Source: JAUIAI01 sp045106815
Lineage (GTDB): Bacteria > Pseudomonadota > Gammaproteobacteria > Burkholderiales > Burkholderiaceae_E
Reading direction: 5' to 3'
DNA length: 64,000 nt
NCBI GenBank assembly: GCA_045106815.1
Contig: JBGCFG010000024.1
Location: 147,811-211,810 of the forward strand
Position 1 is the first letter of the stretch; each line of letters opens with the position of its first letter. Below, in pieces: positions 17,080 through 25,360 of the stretch. The position numbers and the translations under genes were made by a program. Below the pieces are notes generated by a model, which saw only the letters and a program-made list of their open reading frames with translations, ran no database searches and was not told the DNA's origin.

Positions 17080-17494
17080 CTGGTTGGACTCAGAACGATC
17101 ATGAGGCTGACGAGCCGCACTTGTTCAAGCTAACGCTCGCTAGTCTGGAATAGACAGTCATGTCCGAGTCAGCAAGCATATTGGGAGATTGCTGGTCTTA
17201 GCTCGCCGCTTTTCGGCATTCGACGGGTGGTGTCCATATTTATTACAAATCCCTGGTGAGCCGCCATTGCCCAAAGCCTAGGCCTTCACCTAGATAGGGC
17301 AAGTCTTTGTTCTTTTGGACTAATTGGCGTTTAATTTGTGAGTGGCATGACTTTTGCTTCGACTACCGTCATTAACTGTCTGAATTGACCGATTGAACCG
17401 GTACGCTCGTTAGGCCAGAAGGCTTGTGTTTGTCGAACGGTTTGGACGGTGGCGGATTTTTGTCAATTGCTTCTTTCACTACTTAGGATTTTTT
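17080..17494. other. Intergenic region upstream of the PEP-CTERM gene
   Basis: No coding sequence recognised. The main identifiable element is the -24/-12 promoter near 17343-17359. A weak 5-bp inverted repeat (CTAGG/CCTAG, 17278-17293) lies upstream and could be part of an activator site. Confidence 0.5.
17343..17359 (+). promoter_or_regulatory. Sigma-54 (RpoN) -24/-12 promoter
   Basis: TGGCATG-N4-TTGCTT with exactly ten bases between the -24 GG (17344-17345) and the -12 GC (17356-17357). It matches the RpoN consensus TGGCACG-N4-TTGCW with one change. Transcription would start near 17369, leaving a leader of about 125 bases before the GTG of the PEP-CTERM gene. Confidence 0.65.
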
Positions 17495-17986
17495 GTGGCG
17501 ATACTTACCAGATTTATTGCAGCCGTTGCTGCCACGCTCTGCTTGGCGGTTCCCGCGCAAGCTTCACTTGTGGTTGATGCCACGTTCACCGCCGGGTTCA
17601 CACCGAGTTTCGCGCCGGGCTCGTTCACCGGCACGGATAGCAACATGGACGGCATTTTGGAGTTCAGCGAGCTTACCGATTTCTTATGGGAAGGAACTCT
17701 CATTGGCGACATTGACGCTCCGTTTTCTCAGCTAGTATCGTTTGGCGACTACGATTACACGTCGAACAATTGGTCCCAGGCGCCTTTGGTTGGTACTTTC
17801 GGCGTCGGCTTTTTCTCTTGGAATAGGTTCGGGAACTTAGACACCACCAATGCAATCGGCGATAGGACGGGATCGACGCTCGTTTCGATCTCCAGTAGTG
17901 CAACCCCTGTACCGGCACCGATACCATTGGCCTTGCTGGGCATTGGACTGCTCGCTATCGGTCTTTCGCGCAAGGGGCGCAAGTAA
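17495..17986 (+). CDS. PEP-CTERM/VPxPxPL-type sorted surface protein with EF-hand loop
   Basis: About 163 residues from a GTG with AGGA six bases upstream. The signal peptide (FIAAVAATLCLAVPAQA) is followed by a beta-rich mature part with an EF-hand loop DSNMDGILEFSE (48-59), and a C-terminal sorting tail: motif VPAPIPL (about 139-145), hydrophobic helix ALLGIGLLAIGL and basic end SRKGRK. This matches the PEP-CTERM family recognised by exosortase, linked to exopolysaccharide producers. No exosortase gene is in the window. A sigma-54 promoter lies upstream and a terminator follows. Confidence 0.82.
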   Translation: MAILTRFIAAVAATLCLAVPAQASLVVDATFTAGFTPSFAPGSFTGTDSNMDGILEFSELTDFLWEGTLIGDIDAPFSQLVSFGDYDYTSNNWSQAPLVGTFGVGFFSWNRFGNLDTTNAIGDRTGSTLVSISSSATPVPAPIPLALLGIGLLAIGLSRKGRK

Positions 17987-18000
17987 ATCGATCGCGTCGC

Positions 18001-18028
18001 AAGCCCCGCCAGCGTGCGGGGCTTTCTT
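18001..18028 (+). terminator. Rho-independent terminator after PEP-CTERM gene
   Basis: Perfect 9-bp stem AAGCCCCGC (18001-18009) with GCGGGGCTT (18016-18024), 6-base loop, followed by TCTT. It lies 14 bases after the stop codon. Confidence 0.8.
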
Positions 18029-18086
18029 ATTTCGAAGCTTACGACGAACCGATCCTGGCCGACCCTGACTTCGCAAAGGTGGTCAA

Positions 18087-18368
18087 TTAGATGAGTTTGT
18101 GTAGCAGGACAACCAAGCGATCACCATAGCCCCACTGAAGTGTGCCTAACACGATCAAGGCGATTTCAAATCTCTCCAGTGTTTTCGCTGCAGGGGCCTG
18201 TGAGTGAATGACGTTTTCGGCATCACGGTGAACCTTGGATCGGTACTCGTGTGCATCCAGCGTTTTCTGACGAAGCTGTTCATGGTGTTCGCTACTGTCC
18301 TGCAACTCTTTGAGCAATGTCTCAATGCGGCGACTCAGTTCAATATCGCTTTCAGCGTTACTCGCCAT
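18087..18368 (-). CDS. Small membrane-associated hypothetical protein
   Basis: No family recognised. It has 93 residues: a charged helical N-terminal 60 residues with coiled-coil-like spacing (IETLLKELQDSSEHHEQLRQK) and one C-terminal hydrophobic segment (FEIALIVLGTLQWGYG), giving a tail-anchored look. It starts 9 bases after the stop of the upstream two-helix protein, so the two are probably co-transcribed and may interact. Confidence 0.55.
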   Translation of the reverse strand: MASNAESDIELSRRIETLLKELQDSSEHHEQLRQKTLDAHEYRSKVHRDAENVIHSQAPAAKTLERFEIALIVLGTLQWGYGDRLVVLLHKLI

Positions 18369-18377
18369 TGATTGACG

Positions 18378-18710
18378 CTACTGCAGAAGTGCAAGTTCGT
18401 TCTCCATCGCGCTTCTTATCACCTGTGATTCGTGATAAGCGCCCCAGTTCTCGTGTTCATCAAGTAAAGCAACGATCTGAATTCGTTGAGCCTGGCTAAC
18501 TTCACTCTCTCGGCGAGTGCGTTCTCGCGCATAGATCAGAATGGCAACTACAACGATGATGGACCCGGAAGCCTGAAACGAATCTGGACGATTTGAGAGC
18601 AGGGGTGGCAAACAGAGTATTAGCCAGACAACCACGGCTAGAAGAATCAACGAATACCGTTGATGCGCTCCCTGAAACACTTTTGCGACTTTGTCGATCG
18701 ACTCAGGCAT
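18378..18710 (-). CDS. Two-helix membrane hypothetical protein
   Basis: No family recognised. It has 110 residues with two close hydrophobic segments (YSLILLAVVVWLILCLPPLL and SGSIIVVVAILIYA) followed by a charged helical tail rich in Arg, Glu and Gln. It is the first gene of a two-gene minus-strand unit with the tail-anchored protein. Confidence 0.55.
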   Translation of the reverse strand: MPESIDKVAKVFQGAHQRYSLILLAVVVWLILCLPPLLSNRPDSFQASGSIIVVVAILIYARERTRRESEVSQAQRIQIVALLDEHENWGAYHESQVIRSAMENELALLQ

Positions 18711-18905
18711 GTGCAGTGCAGTCCAGTAGTATTGGCAACATAATCCCCAGATCGAGCGTCGCCTTTTCGATTAGATTGTATCGTTGAAGCGTAGGCCTCA
18801 AGAACTCAAAGCGCCTGACGAACTCTCCAGGGCTTGTTCTTCGGGATTGAATGCGGATCGGGGTAGCATCAGGGCAGTAAAGGAGACTTGGCCAAGGAGG
18901 CCGCC

Positions 18906-20168
18906 ATGAGCGCTTTAATGCCCACCAATTCTCTTGCGATGAACGAGGCTCGCAAGGCCGTTCGCGATGTTCCGCTCGAAGAAATTGACGTCAGTGACCC
19001 AGAGTTGTTTCGCAATGACACCGTTGGTTTGTACTTCGATCGTCTTCGCGACGAATGCCCGGTGCATCGCGGCCACAGTGAGCGCTTTGGTGACTACTGG
19101 TCGGTCACGCGGTTCGAGCACATTCGCCAGGTCGAACTGAATCACGAGGTCTTTTCGTCCGAGCCGGTCATCACGATCCGCGACATTCCTAAAGAACATC
19201 AGCGGCCGATGTTTATCGCCATGGATCCACCCAAGCACGATGATCAGCGCAAGGTTGTCACGCCTATTGTTGCGGCTGACAATCTGGCTCGAATGGAGCA
19301 AACGATTCGCGAGCGAACCTGTAAGGTTCTCGATGAGCTACCGCGTGATGTTGAGTTCGACTGGGTCGAGACCGTCTCGATCGAGCTCACCACGCTCATG
19401 CTCGCAACGCTGTTCGATTTTCCGCTTGAAGATCGAAAGCTGCTGACGTATTGGTCTGATGTGGCCACAGTTGATTTGACCGCCGGTACTGCGATCGACA
19501 CGGAGGACAAGCGTAAGGCCGAGTTGATGAAGTGCCTCGAGTACTTCTCCCGGCTCTGGCGTGAACGCGCTAACGCCGAACCACGTCCGGACCTGGTTTC
19601 GATGCTCGCTCATTCAACGGCAACCCGCGAAATGCCGCCCATTGAGTTTCTGGGCAATCTGGTGCTGCTCATCGTTGGGGGTAATGACACGACCCGGAAT
19701 TCGATGTCGGGCAGCATTATGGCGATGAATCGCTTCCCCGATGAGATTGCCAAACTGCGCGCTGACCCGACCCTAATCGGTAAAAGTTTCGTGCCCGAGC
19801 TTGTGCGCTGGCAAACACCGTTAGCCCATATGCGACGAACTGCTCGGGTCGACGGCGAAATCGCTGGCCAGAAGATCCGTGCCGGAGAAAAGGTCGTGAT
19901 GTGGTATTTGTCGGGCAACTACGATGAGCGCGCGATCGATTCGCCGCGCCAGTTTATTGCCGACCGGCCCAGGGCGCGCCAGCACCTATCGTTTGGTTTT
20001 GGCATTCACCATTGCGTGGGCAACAGATTGGCCGAGATGCAGCTGCGCATCCTGTGGGAGGAGTTGCTCGCACGGGTTGACCGAATCGAGATCACCGGTG
20101 AACCTGAGCGCACATTCTCAAACTTTGTCCATGGCTGGACGAAGATGCCGGTGGTGATTCCGTCGTAG
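18906..20168 (+). CDS. Cytochrome P450, CYP153-like terminal hydroxylase
   Basis: Soluble bacterial P450 of about 420 residues. AAGGAGG five bases upstream supports the ATG at 18906. I-helix oxygen-binding motif GGNDTT (258-263), K-helix ELVR (298-301) and heme loop FGFGIHHCVGNR with ligand Cys370 are present. Segments VRWQTPLAHMRRTA, WYLSGNYDE and LAEMQLRILWEEL closely follow the CYP153 family, which oxidises alkanes and fatty acids at the terminal carbon. No ferredoxin or ferredoxin reductase gene is adjacent, so electrons must come from elsewhere. The steroid-type CYP families are the main alternative. Confidence 0.88.
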   Translation: MSALMPTNSLAMNEARKAVRDVPLEEIDVSDPELFRNDTVGLYFDRLRDECPVHRGHSERFGDYWSVTRFEHIRQVELNHEVFSSEPVITIRDIPKEHQRPMFIAMDPPKHDDQRKVVTPIVAADNLARMEQTIRERTCKVLDELPRDVEFDWVETVSIELTTLMLATLFDFPLEDRKLLTYWSDVATVDLTAGTAIDTEDKRKAELMKCLEYFSRLWRERANAEPRPDLVSMLAHSTATREMPPIEFLGNLVLLIVGGNDTTRNSMSGSIMAMNRFPDEIAKLRADPTLIGKSFVPELVRWQTPLAHMRRTARVDGEIAGQKIRAGEKVVMWYLSGNYDERAIDSPRQFIADRPRARQHLSFGFGIHHCVGNRLAEMQLRILWEELLARVDRIEITGEPERTFSNFVHGWTKMPVVIPS

Positions 20169-20193
20169 TTCGGCTTGTGTGGACGATTCCCCG

Positions 20194-21732
20194 TCAAGCG
20201 GTTCCAACGACTGGCAGATCGCGTGATTGCGCTGTGCTTCTGCTACTTGCCATCATGTCGCTCAGTTCTCGGCGTACGGCGGCATGCGATGCATCATCGT
20301 AGCGGTTGTTCAGCTCGTGCGGGTCTTCCTGCAGGTCGTATAGCTCGCCTGTGTCTGACTTGCACTCGGTTGTCATCCGATAGCGAGCTGTTTTGACTGT
20401 TCTCAGATCAAGTGCGACGCCGACTCGGCCTGCTCGTAAGTCCCACTCGTTATAGGCAAAGTCGCGCGTTTTCTGTTGAGTCAGCATCGGTAGCAAAGAC
20501 CGGGAGTCCAAGTCTCGTTGGGCGGTCACGTTGGTGAAATCGAGAAAGGTTGCCATTAAGTCCAGGGTCGAGACTGGATCACCGATGACAGTGTTGGCCG
20601 GGATGCCGGGCCCGCGCATAATCAGACCCACCCGCAACAAACCGTCGTACATCATCGGACCTTTCAGCACGAGACCATGATCGCCAAGCCAGTCGCCGTG
20701 GTCCGTCGTGAAAACAACGAGCGTATTGTCGGCCAGCCCCTGCGCGTCGAGTTCGATCAGGATGCGGCCCACGTTATGATCGATCAGAGAGATCATGCCG
20801 TAGTAGTTCGCGGTCAATTCGCGCAACTGCGCATCGCTTAACTCGGCCATGCGTGAATACTCCGACCGTATCTTGCGCAGTTCGCCGGATAGCTTGGGGA
20901 CAGTTTCCGCCGCCGCCTGATGCCACCAGGGCCGTTGCTCGAAATCGCGCCGCCGGTGCTCTGGAATGTCTACTTCGTCCGGATGATGCAAATGACTCCA
21001 GGGTTCGGGCGCATCGAACGGGTGGTGCGGGTCAGGAAACGACACCCAGGCGCAGAACGGTTGATCATGTTGTTCGCGAAGAAAGTCGATTGCCCGGTCG
21101 CCGATCCAGGTGGAGTTGTGCCACGCCACGGGCAATTGCGAATGATAGGTTTGCGGTGTCTCGGTGCGTGGTGCATAGCCCACGTAGGCGGCGCCCTTAT
21201 CTTTGCCACGTCCATCACGGTGATACCAGGCTTCGTACTGCAGGCCTTGGGGCGGCTCGTACGGCAACCAGTAGTTGTGACCGATCAGTAGCAATTCATT
21301 GCTTTCAAAGCCCATGTAAGGGCCGCGCCATTGATCGTCAAACTGAGCGGAGCTTTTGACGCATTCAGGCGTGCCGGTGGGTGAGAAGGTATGAAACGAT
21401 GAAAAATGCGCCTTGCCGATCATGCGCGTTGAATAGCCGGCGCGGGCGAGCGTCCCGGCGAATCCCTGGTCGCCGGTTTCGGCGGGCAGATCAATGCCAT
21501 TGTCCGACACGCCATGGCTTGAAGGCAGCAGGCCGGTCAGGATGGATGCGCGCGAGGGTTGGCACACGACATTAGGCGTAATGCAACGGGAAAACCGGGT
21601 GCCGTCCTGGGCCAGCGCATCCAGGTGTGGAGTCTTGATTTTCCTCCCTTCGAATCCGAAGCAGTCTGCACGCTGTTGATCTGACGTAATCAACAGAATA
21701 TTGGGTCGGCGCTGCTGGGTTTCACGAGTCAT
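20194..21732 (-). CDS. Sulfatase (formylglycine type), copy 1
   Basis: Type I sulfatase of 512 residues that would hydrolyse a sulfate ester. Metal-binding LLITSDQQRAD at the N-terminus, the formylglycine site C57-x-P-S-R (VCQPSRASILTG), GKAHFSS, FTTDHGDWLGDHG and the closing ELYDLQEDPHELNN are all present. No signal peptide is apparent, so a cytoplasmic enzyme is likely. It lies 43 bases after the second sulfatase gene in a marR-sulfatase-sulfatase operon. The substrate is not set by the sequence; phosphonate monoester hydrolases share the fold. The formylglycine-generating enzyme is not in the window. Confidence 0.9.
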   Translation of the reverse strand: MTRETQQRRPNILLITSDQQRADCFGFEGRKIKTPHLDALAQDGTRFSRCITPNVVCQPSRASILTGLLPSSHGVSDNGIDLPAETGDQGFAGTLARAGYSTRMIGKAHFSSFHTFSPTGTPECVKSSAQFDDQWRGPYMGFESNELLLIGHNYWLPYEPPQGLQYEAWYHRDGRGKDKGAAYVGYAPRTETPQTYHSQLPVAWHNSTWIGDRAIDFLREQHDQPFCAWVSFPDPHHPFDAPEPWSHLHHPDEVDIPEHRRRDFEQRPWWHQAAAETVPKLSGELRKIRSEYSRMAELSDAQLRELTANYYGMISLIDHNVGRILIELDAQGLADNTLVVFTTDHGDWLGDHGLVLKGPMMYDGLLRVGLIMRGPGIPANTVIGDPVSTLDLMATFLDFTNVTAQRDLDSRSLLPMLTQQKTRDFAYNEWDLRAGRVGVALDLRTVKTARYRMTTECKSDTGELYDLQEDPHELNNRYDDASHAAVRRELSDMMASSRSTAQSRDLPVVGTA

Positions 21733-21775
21733 GGCAGAGTTTTGTCTCAGAGATAGGAAGGCGGTTGATTAAGGG

Positions 21776-23236
21776 TCATCGCGACACGTCTGGTGCCGGT
21801 GTCGCCGCGGGGGCGCCTAGCTTTAGCGCTGCTTCGCGCCCGCCGTAACGCTTGATCATGGTCGCTTGATCGGCAAATGCCAGGTCGTTCATGGCAGCTG
21901 GATCGCAGACGGAACAGAGTGCGGCGTGCATGCGCTCGCGCAGAGCTTTGTAGGCAGGGTCGGCCGCAAGATTCGTTGTTTCCTCGGGATCAATCGCAAG
22001 GTCAAACAGCTCGGGCTCAAAGCCGTGATAGTGAATGTATTTCACCGAACCCAGCCGCACCATATAGGCACCGGAAACCGCACCAACCGCGTGATACTCA
22101 CTAAATACCAGGCGTTGGTTATCGGTAGGTACGGCTGCAATTTCGTAGAGGGAGCAACCGGGGCGCTCGCCCTCGAGCGTGGCATCGAAGTGATCAAGAA
22201 TCGTTTCAGATATATCGATCAGGCTAACTGGTGTTTCGCAAACAGTCGGCGTTGATGCGGCGTTCGTGTTCAACGGCGGGCAAACGATTAGCGGGACGGC
22301 AGCGGCCTCCTGGTACAGATTACTCTTGCCCCAAAGCCCGCGCGCGCCGATGTTATCGCCGTGGTCGCTGGTGTAGATGATGGTGGTTGATTCAGCCAGG
22401 CCGGTGGCTTGCAGTGTGGCCTGGATTTGTCCGATGTTGTGGTCCAACCAACTCACCAAACCGAAATAGCACGCGATGGCCATGAGGCGCTCGTCCTCGT
22501 CGCGAAACGCCTTCTCGTTTGGCATGACGGCATCGGTCTTGGCGATCCAAGGATGTTGCTGGTAGCCGTCTCGCGGATGCAGCTTGTCGGCTGGCAACAT
22601 ATCAAACGGATAGCGGTCGAGATAGGTTTGGGGAACGACTAACGGAAAGTGCGGCGCAACCAGCCCAACGTACAGGCACCAGGGCTGCTCATCTGTCGCG
22701 TTGGCCGCTTGCTCAAGCCACGAGCAGGTGTGATTGGTAATGGCTCGGTCGTATTCGGTGTAGCGGCTCTCGCCGGGACCTATATATTTGCCCAGCATGC
22801 GCGACTGTGGCGTGATACGTTCGTCTTCTCGACGAATCGACCCCCACACCATGCCGACCCCATCCACGACCTGCATCGGGATGTGCTCGACATCAAAGCC
22901 AGCCTGATCACGCTCATCCCGGTAGTGGAGTTTGCCGATTGACTCGACTCGGCGGCCTTGCTGCTGTAGTGCATGGCCCCAACCCCGGGGCTGCCCCGTG
23001 TAGGGCATGGCGTTGTCCCACAGGCGTATTTGGTGCGCGTACCGACCGGTTGCAAACGATGCCCGGGCAGGCACGCAGATCGGCGAGGGGGTGTAAGCAT
23101 TGACGAATCTGGTGCCCCGAGAGGCGAGTCGGTCGAGATGGGGTGTCTGCGCTACAGCGTGACCTGCACATGACATTGCGCGCCACTGATGCTCGTCAGA
23201 CATGATGATCAATAAATTGCTTTTGACTTTATTCAT
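21776..23236 (-). CDS. Sulfatase (formylglycine type), copy 2
   Basis: Second type I sulfatase, 486 residues. LLIIMSDEHQWRAMSC supplies the first metal site, the formylglycine motif is C54-x-P-A-R (ICVPARASFATG), then IGKLHYR, and YTSDHGDNIGARGLWGKSNLY, a segment shared with choline-sulfatase-like enzymes. No signal peptide. The start codon overlaps the marR stop (ATGA), so expression is coupled to the regulator. It differs strongly from copy 1, so they probably act on different substrates or steps. Confidence 0.9.
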   Translation of the reverse strand: MNKVKSNLLIIMSDEHQWRAMSCAGHAVAQTPHLDRLASRGTRFVNAYTPSPICVPARASFATGRYAHQIRLWDNAMPYTGQPRGWGHALQQQGRRVESIGKLHYRDERDQAGFDVEHIPMQVVDGVGMVWGSIRREDERITPQSRMLGKYIGPGESRYTEYDRAITNHTCSWLEQAANATDEQPWCLYVGLVAPHFPLVVPQTYLDRYPFDMLPADKLHPRDGYQQHPWIAKTDAVMPNEKAFRDEDERLMAIACYFGLVSWLDHNIGQIQATLQATGLAESTTIIYTSDHGDNIGARGLWGKSNLYQEAAAVPLIVCPPLNTNAASTPTVCETPVSLIDISETILDHFDATLEGERPGCSLYEIAAVPTDNQRLVFSEYHAVGAVSGAYMVRLGSVKYIHYHGFEPELFDLAIDPEETTNLAADPAYKALRERMHAALCSVCDPAAMNDLAFADQATMIKRYGGREAALKLGAPAATPAPDVSR

Positions 23237-23739
23237 AGTCGGCCAGCGCTTGAGGGTCTGGACAGCGATGAGACATCATCTTCAGTCGCTGCCTCCAGCT
23301 TAGCGAGCGCTGACACCAAGACCTCTTGTTCTGGCTTAGACAAGCAATTAAGTAGCTTCGCGCGTCGCCTACGCATGTGTGGCTGGGCTTTTTCGAATGC
23401 GTGCCGACCTGCTTTGGTTATCGTTAGCATCTGCTGGCGACCATCTGACGGGCTACCCTGACTGGCGACCAGCCCCAGTTCAACCATTCGTTTGATCGCC
23501 CGGCTCAACTGACCTGCGTCGAAGCCGGTGTAGCGGACTATCTGTGCATGGGTCGATTGGTCGAGCAGGTCGAGCATGACCAGAATCCGCCACTGCATGA
23601 GCGAAAGACTACCGTGCTCGCGTAGAGTACGGCTGGCATGGGCATTAAGTTTTGCCTGGACCCGCGACAGTTGCGCCGTGAGCAGTTGGTTCAGTTCGCG
23701 AGCTTTGCGTTCTAGCTTGCCGGATGTTAATGCGGTCAT
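23233..23739 (-). CDS. MarR-family transcriptional regulator
   Basis: A 168-residue winged-helix regulator. The recognition region is clear: SLMQWRILVMLDLLDQSTHAQIV followed by TGFDAGQLSRAIKRMVELGLV, and the wing SQGSPSDGRQQMLTITKAG. MarR proteins bind palindromes as dimers and release on binding small aromatic or other ligands. It heads the sulfatase operon and is divergent from tctCBA across a 93-base gap that holds a palindrome, so it likely controls both sides. Confidence 0.92.
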   Translation of the reverse strand: MTALTSGKLERKARELNQLLTAQLSRVQAKLNAHASRTLREHGSLSLMQWRILVMLDLLDQSTHAQIVRYTGFDAGQLSRAIKRMVELGLVASQGSPSDGRQQMLTITKAGRHAFEKAQPHMRRRRAKLLNCLSKPEQEVLVSALAKLEAATEDDVSSLSRPSSAGRL

Positions 23740-23754
23740 CAGTCTCTTTGATGA

Positions 23755-23796
23755 GTCAACGAGTTTGTTGACAGTTCAACTATATAGCCAGAGAAT
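23755..23796 (+). promoter_or_regulatory. Candidate MarR operator overlapping the tctC promoter
   Basis: GTCAAC-N6-GTTGAC (23755-23772) is a perfect inverted repeat, and GTTGA-N4-TCAAC (23767-23780) is a second one sharing its right half. The shared part contains a TTGACA -35 box (23768-23773) with GAGAAT 17 bases downstream, so a dimer bound here would block RNA polymerase entering tctC. Confidence 0.55.
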
Positions 23797-23832
23797 GATT
23801 TCGTCCAACCAAAAAAATTAGGAGACGAGACC

Positions 23833-24786
23833 ATGAAAAAGATGTTGAGCGCAGCCGGCGTGGCGATTTTCTCAATGATGTTTGCTGCCGGTGCCGTAGC
23901 CGCAGAATGGGCGCCACCAGGGCCGATCAAGTTGCTGATTGCCTTTAGAGCGGGCGGTGGCGCAGATACGCAGGCGCGCCTGATCGCCGAGGAGCTTGAG
24001 GCGCGCACAGGCTGGAAATTCATTCCCGAACAAGTCACGGGTAAAGGCGGGGTCAATATGCTCAAGACATTGTCTGGGCTGCCTAACGATGGCACCGCCA
24101 TCGGCATGGCGGTGACCGAGTCTGTTGGCTACAACCTGGTCGCAGCCAAGGCTGGATTGACAGTAGACGACTTCACCGGCCTCACGACAACAGCCGGCTT
24201 TCAGTTGGGCATCGTTGCTCAAACCAAGTTGGGCTATAAAAACATGAATGAGGCGATCGCGGCAGCCAAGAACGGTAAGCAGTTGCGCTTCGGTGTCATG
24301 AGTCCGCGCCTGGCAGATTTAGCTTACTTGCTTGAGCAAGCCAATGGCGTTCAGTTCAATGTGGTGAGTTACAAGGGCGGTAAAGCCGTTCTGGATGCCA
24401 TCAATGCCGGTGACGTTGATATGGGGTTTGTCGCAGGGGTTCAGGCAAAAGGTGTGAAGGCGGGCGATCTTGTCGAGTTGGCATCGGCGCTGTCCGTGCC
24501 TCTCAAAATGACGCCTAGTGCACCGACGCTCGCCGACCTTGGCGTTGATTTCAACGCCGACGGCCATTTTGTATTCGTTGCGCCCAAAGGATTACCAGCT
24601 CAGGCAAAGCAGGCGCTTGGCGAGGCGATCGCCGCTGTCGCCAACGACCCAAAAGCCAAGGTCGCGGGCATCATTAATCGTGCGTTTGGCGGGCCGGAGA
24701 CCATTAAGGGGGCAGAATTGGACAAGCGCCTGGCTGACGGTTACGCAAACGCAAACAAATTGATGAAGGCGGTCGCCGCTCAATAA
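23833..24786 (+). CDS. tctC: Tripartite tricarboxylate transporter receptor (TctC/Bug)
   Basis: Periplasmic solute-binding protein of 317 residues. Signal peptide (MKKMLSAAGVAIFSMMFAAGAVAA) then the Bug-family N-lobe: IKLLIAFRAGGGADTQARL, ITKGKGG-like VTGKGGVNMLKTLSG, and PNDGTAIGMA. Bug proteins bind carboxylates through backbone contacts, so the ligand cannot be read directly. It is the first gene of the tctCBA operon and has AGGAGACG upstream. Confidence 0.93.
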   Translation: MKKMLSAAGVAIFSMMFAAGAVAAEWAPPGPIKLLIAFRAGGGADTQARLIAEELEARTGWKFIPEQVTGKGGVNMLKTLSGLPNDGTAIGMAVTESVGYNLVAAKAGLTVDDFTGLTTTAGFQLGIVAQTKLGYKNMNEAIAAAKNGKQLRFGVMSPRLADLAYLLEQANGVQFNVVSYKGGKAVLDAINAGDVDMGFVAGVQAKGVKAGDLVELASALSVPLKMTPSAPTLADLGVDFNADGHFVFVAPKGLPAQAKQALGEAIAAVANDPKAKVAGIINRAFGGPETIKGAELDKRLADGYANANKLMKAVAAQ

Positions 24787-24793
24787 GCCCGCC

Positions 24794-25360
24794 ATGAACA
24801 ACACGTCAAACAGCAATCTGTTTCTAGGGGCTGTTTGTCTTGTGTTCGCGCTGATCGTGCTGTTCATCTGGATTCCGCTGGACATTGAGACAGGGGTGAT
24901 TGAAACCGTTCGCCGGCGCTTGGTGGTGGGTGATTCGCTCGCCCCAACGGTGGCCGCCGTGTTTGTGCTTTTGGGTGGCTTGTTACTGATCATCACCGAG
25001 GGTCGAGCGCCTTCGCAAGCGGCGATCACGAGCGCTAACCTCAGGTTTCTCGGATCTGTGCTCGGCTTGCTGCTCCTTGCTTTGCTGCTCATGAGGTATG
25101 CCGGCCCGCTCGCGGCTCATTTGATTGGCGCGGGCCGGGATCAGTCGCTTGAGTATCGCCTGCTACGTGACACGGTGCCATGGAAATACATCGGGTTTAT
25201 CAGTGGGGGAGGCCTGCTGGTGGCAGGGACGATTGCCATCATTGAAGGACGGCTGAGCATGCGCGCGTTACGAATTGCCGTTGTGGCAGTCATCGTGATG
25301 ATTGCGATCTACGATCTACCGTTTGACGATTTGCTGTTGCCGCCCAACGGCGACGTTTAA
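24794..25360 (+). CDS. tctB: Tripartite tricarboxylate transporter small subunit TctB
   Basis: A 188-residue membrane protein with four hydrophobic segments (LGAVCLVFALIVLF, PTVAAVFVLLGGLLLII, FLGSVLGLLLLALLL and a C-terminal pair around ALRIAVVAVIVMIAIYDLPFDDLLLP). Size, topology and position between tctC and tctA identify it as TctB. Its stop overlaps the TctA start (TAATG). Confidence 0.9.
   Translation: MNNTSNSNLFLGAVCLVFALIVLFIWIPLDIETGVIETVRRRLVVGDSLAPTVAAVFVLLGGLLLIITEGRAPSQAAITSANLRFLGSVLGLLLLALLLMRYAGPLAAHLIGAGRDQSLEYRLLRDTVPWKYIGFISGGGLLVAGTIAIIEGRLSMRALRIAVVAVIVMIAIYDLPFDDLLLPPNGDV

Noticed and set aside
17278..17293. CTAGG-CCTTCA-CCTAG inverted repeat upstream of the PEP-CTERM gene
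   Set aside because: Only 5 bp per arm; not enough to call an operator without comparison.
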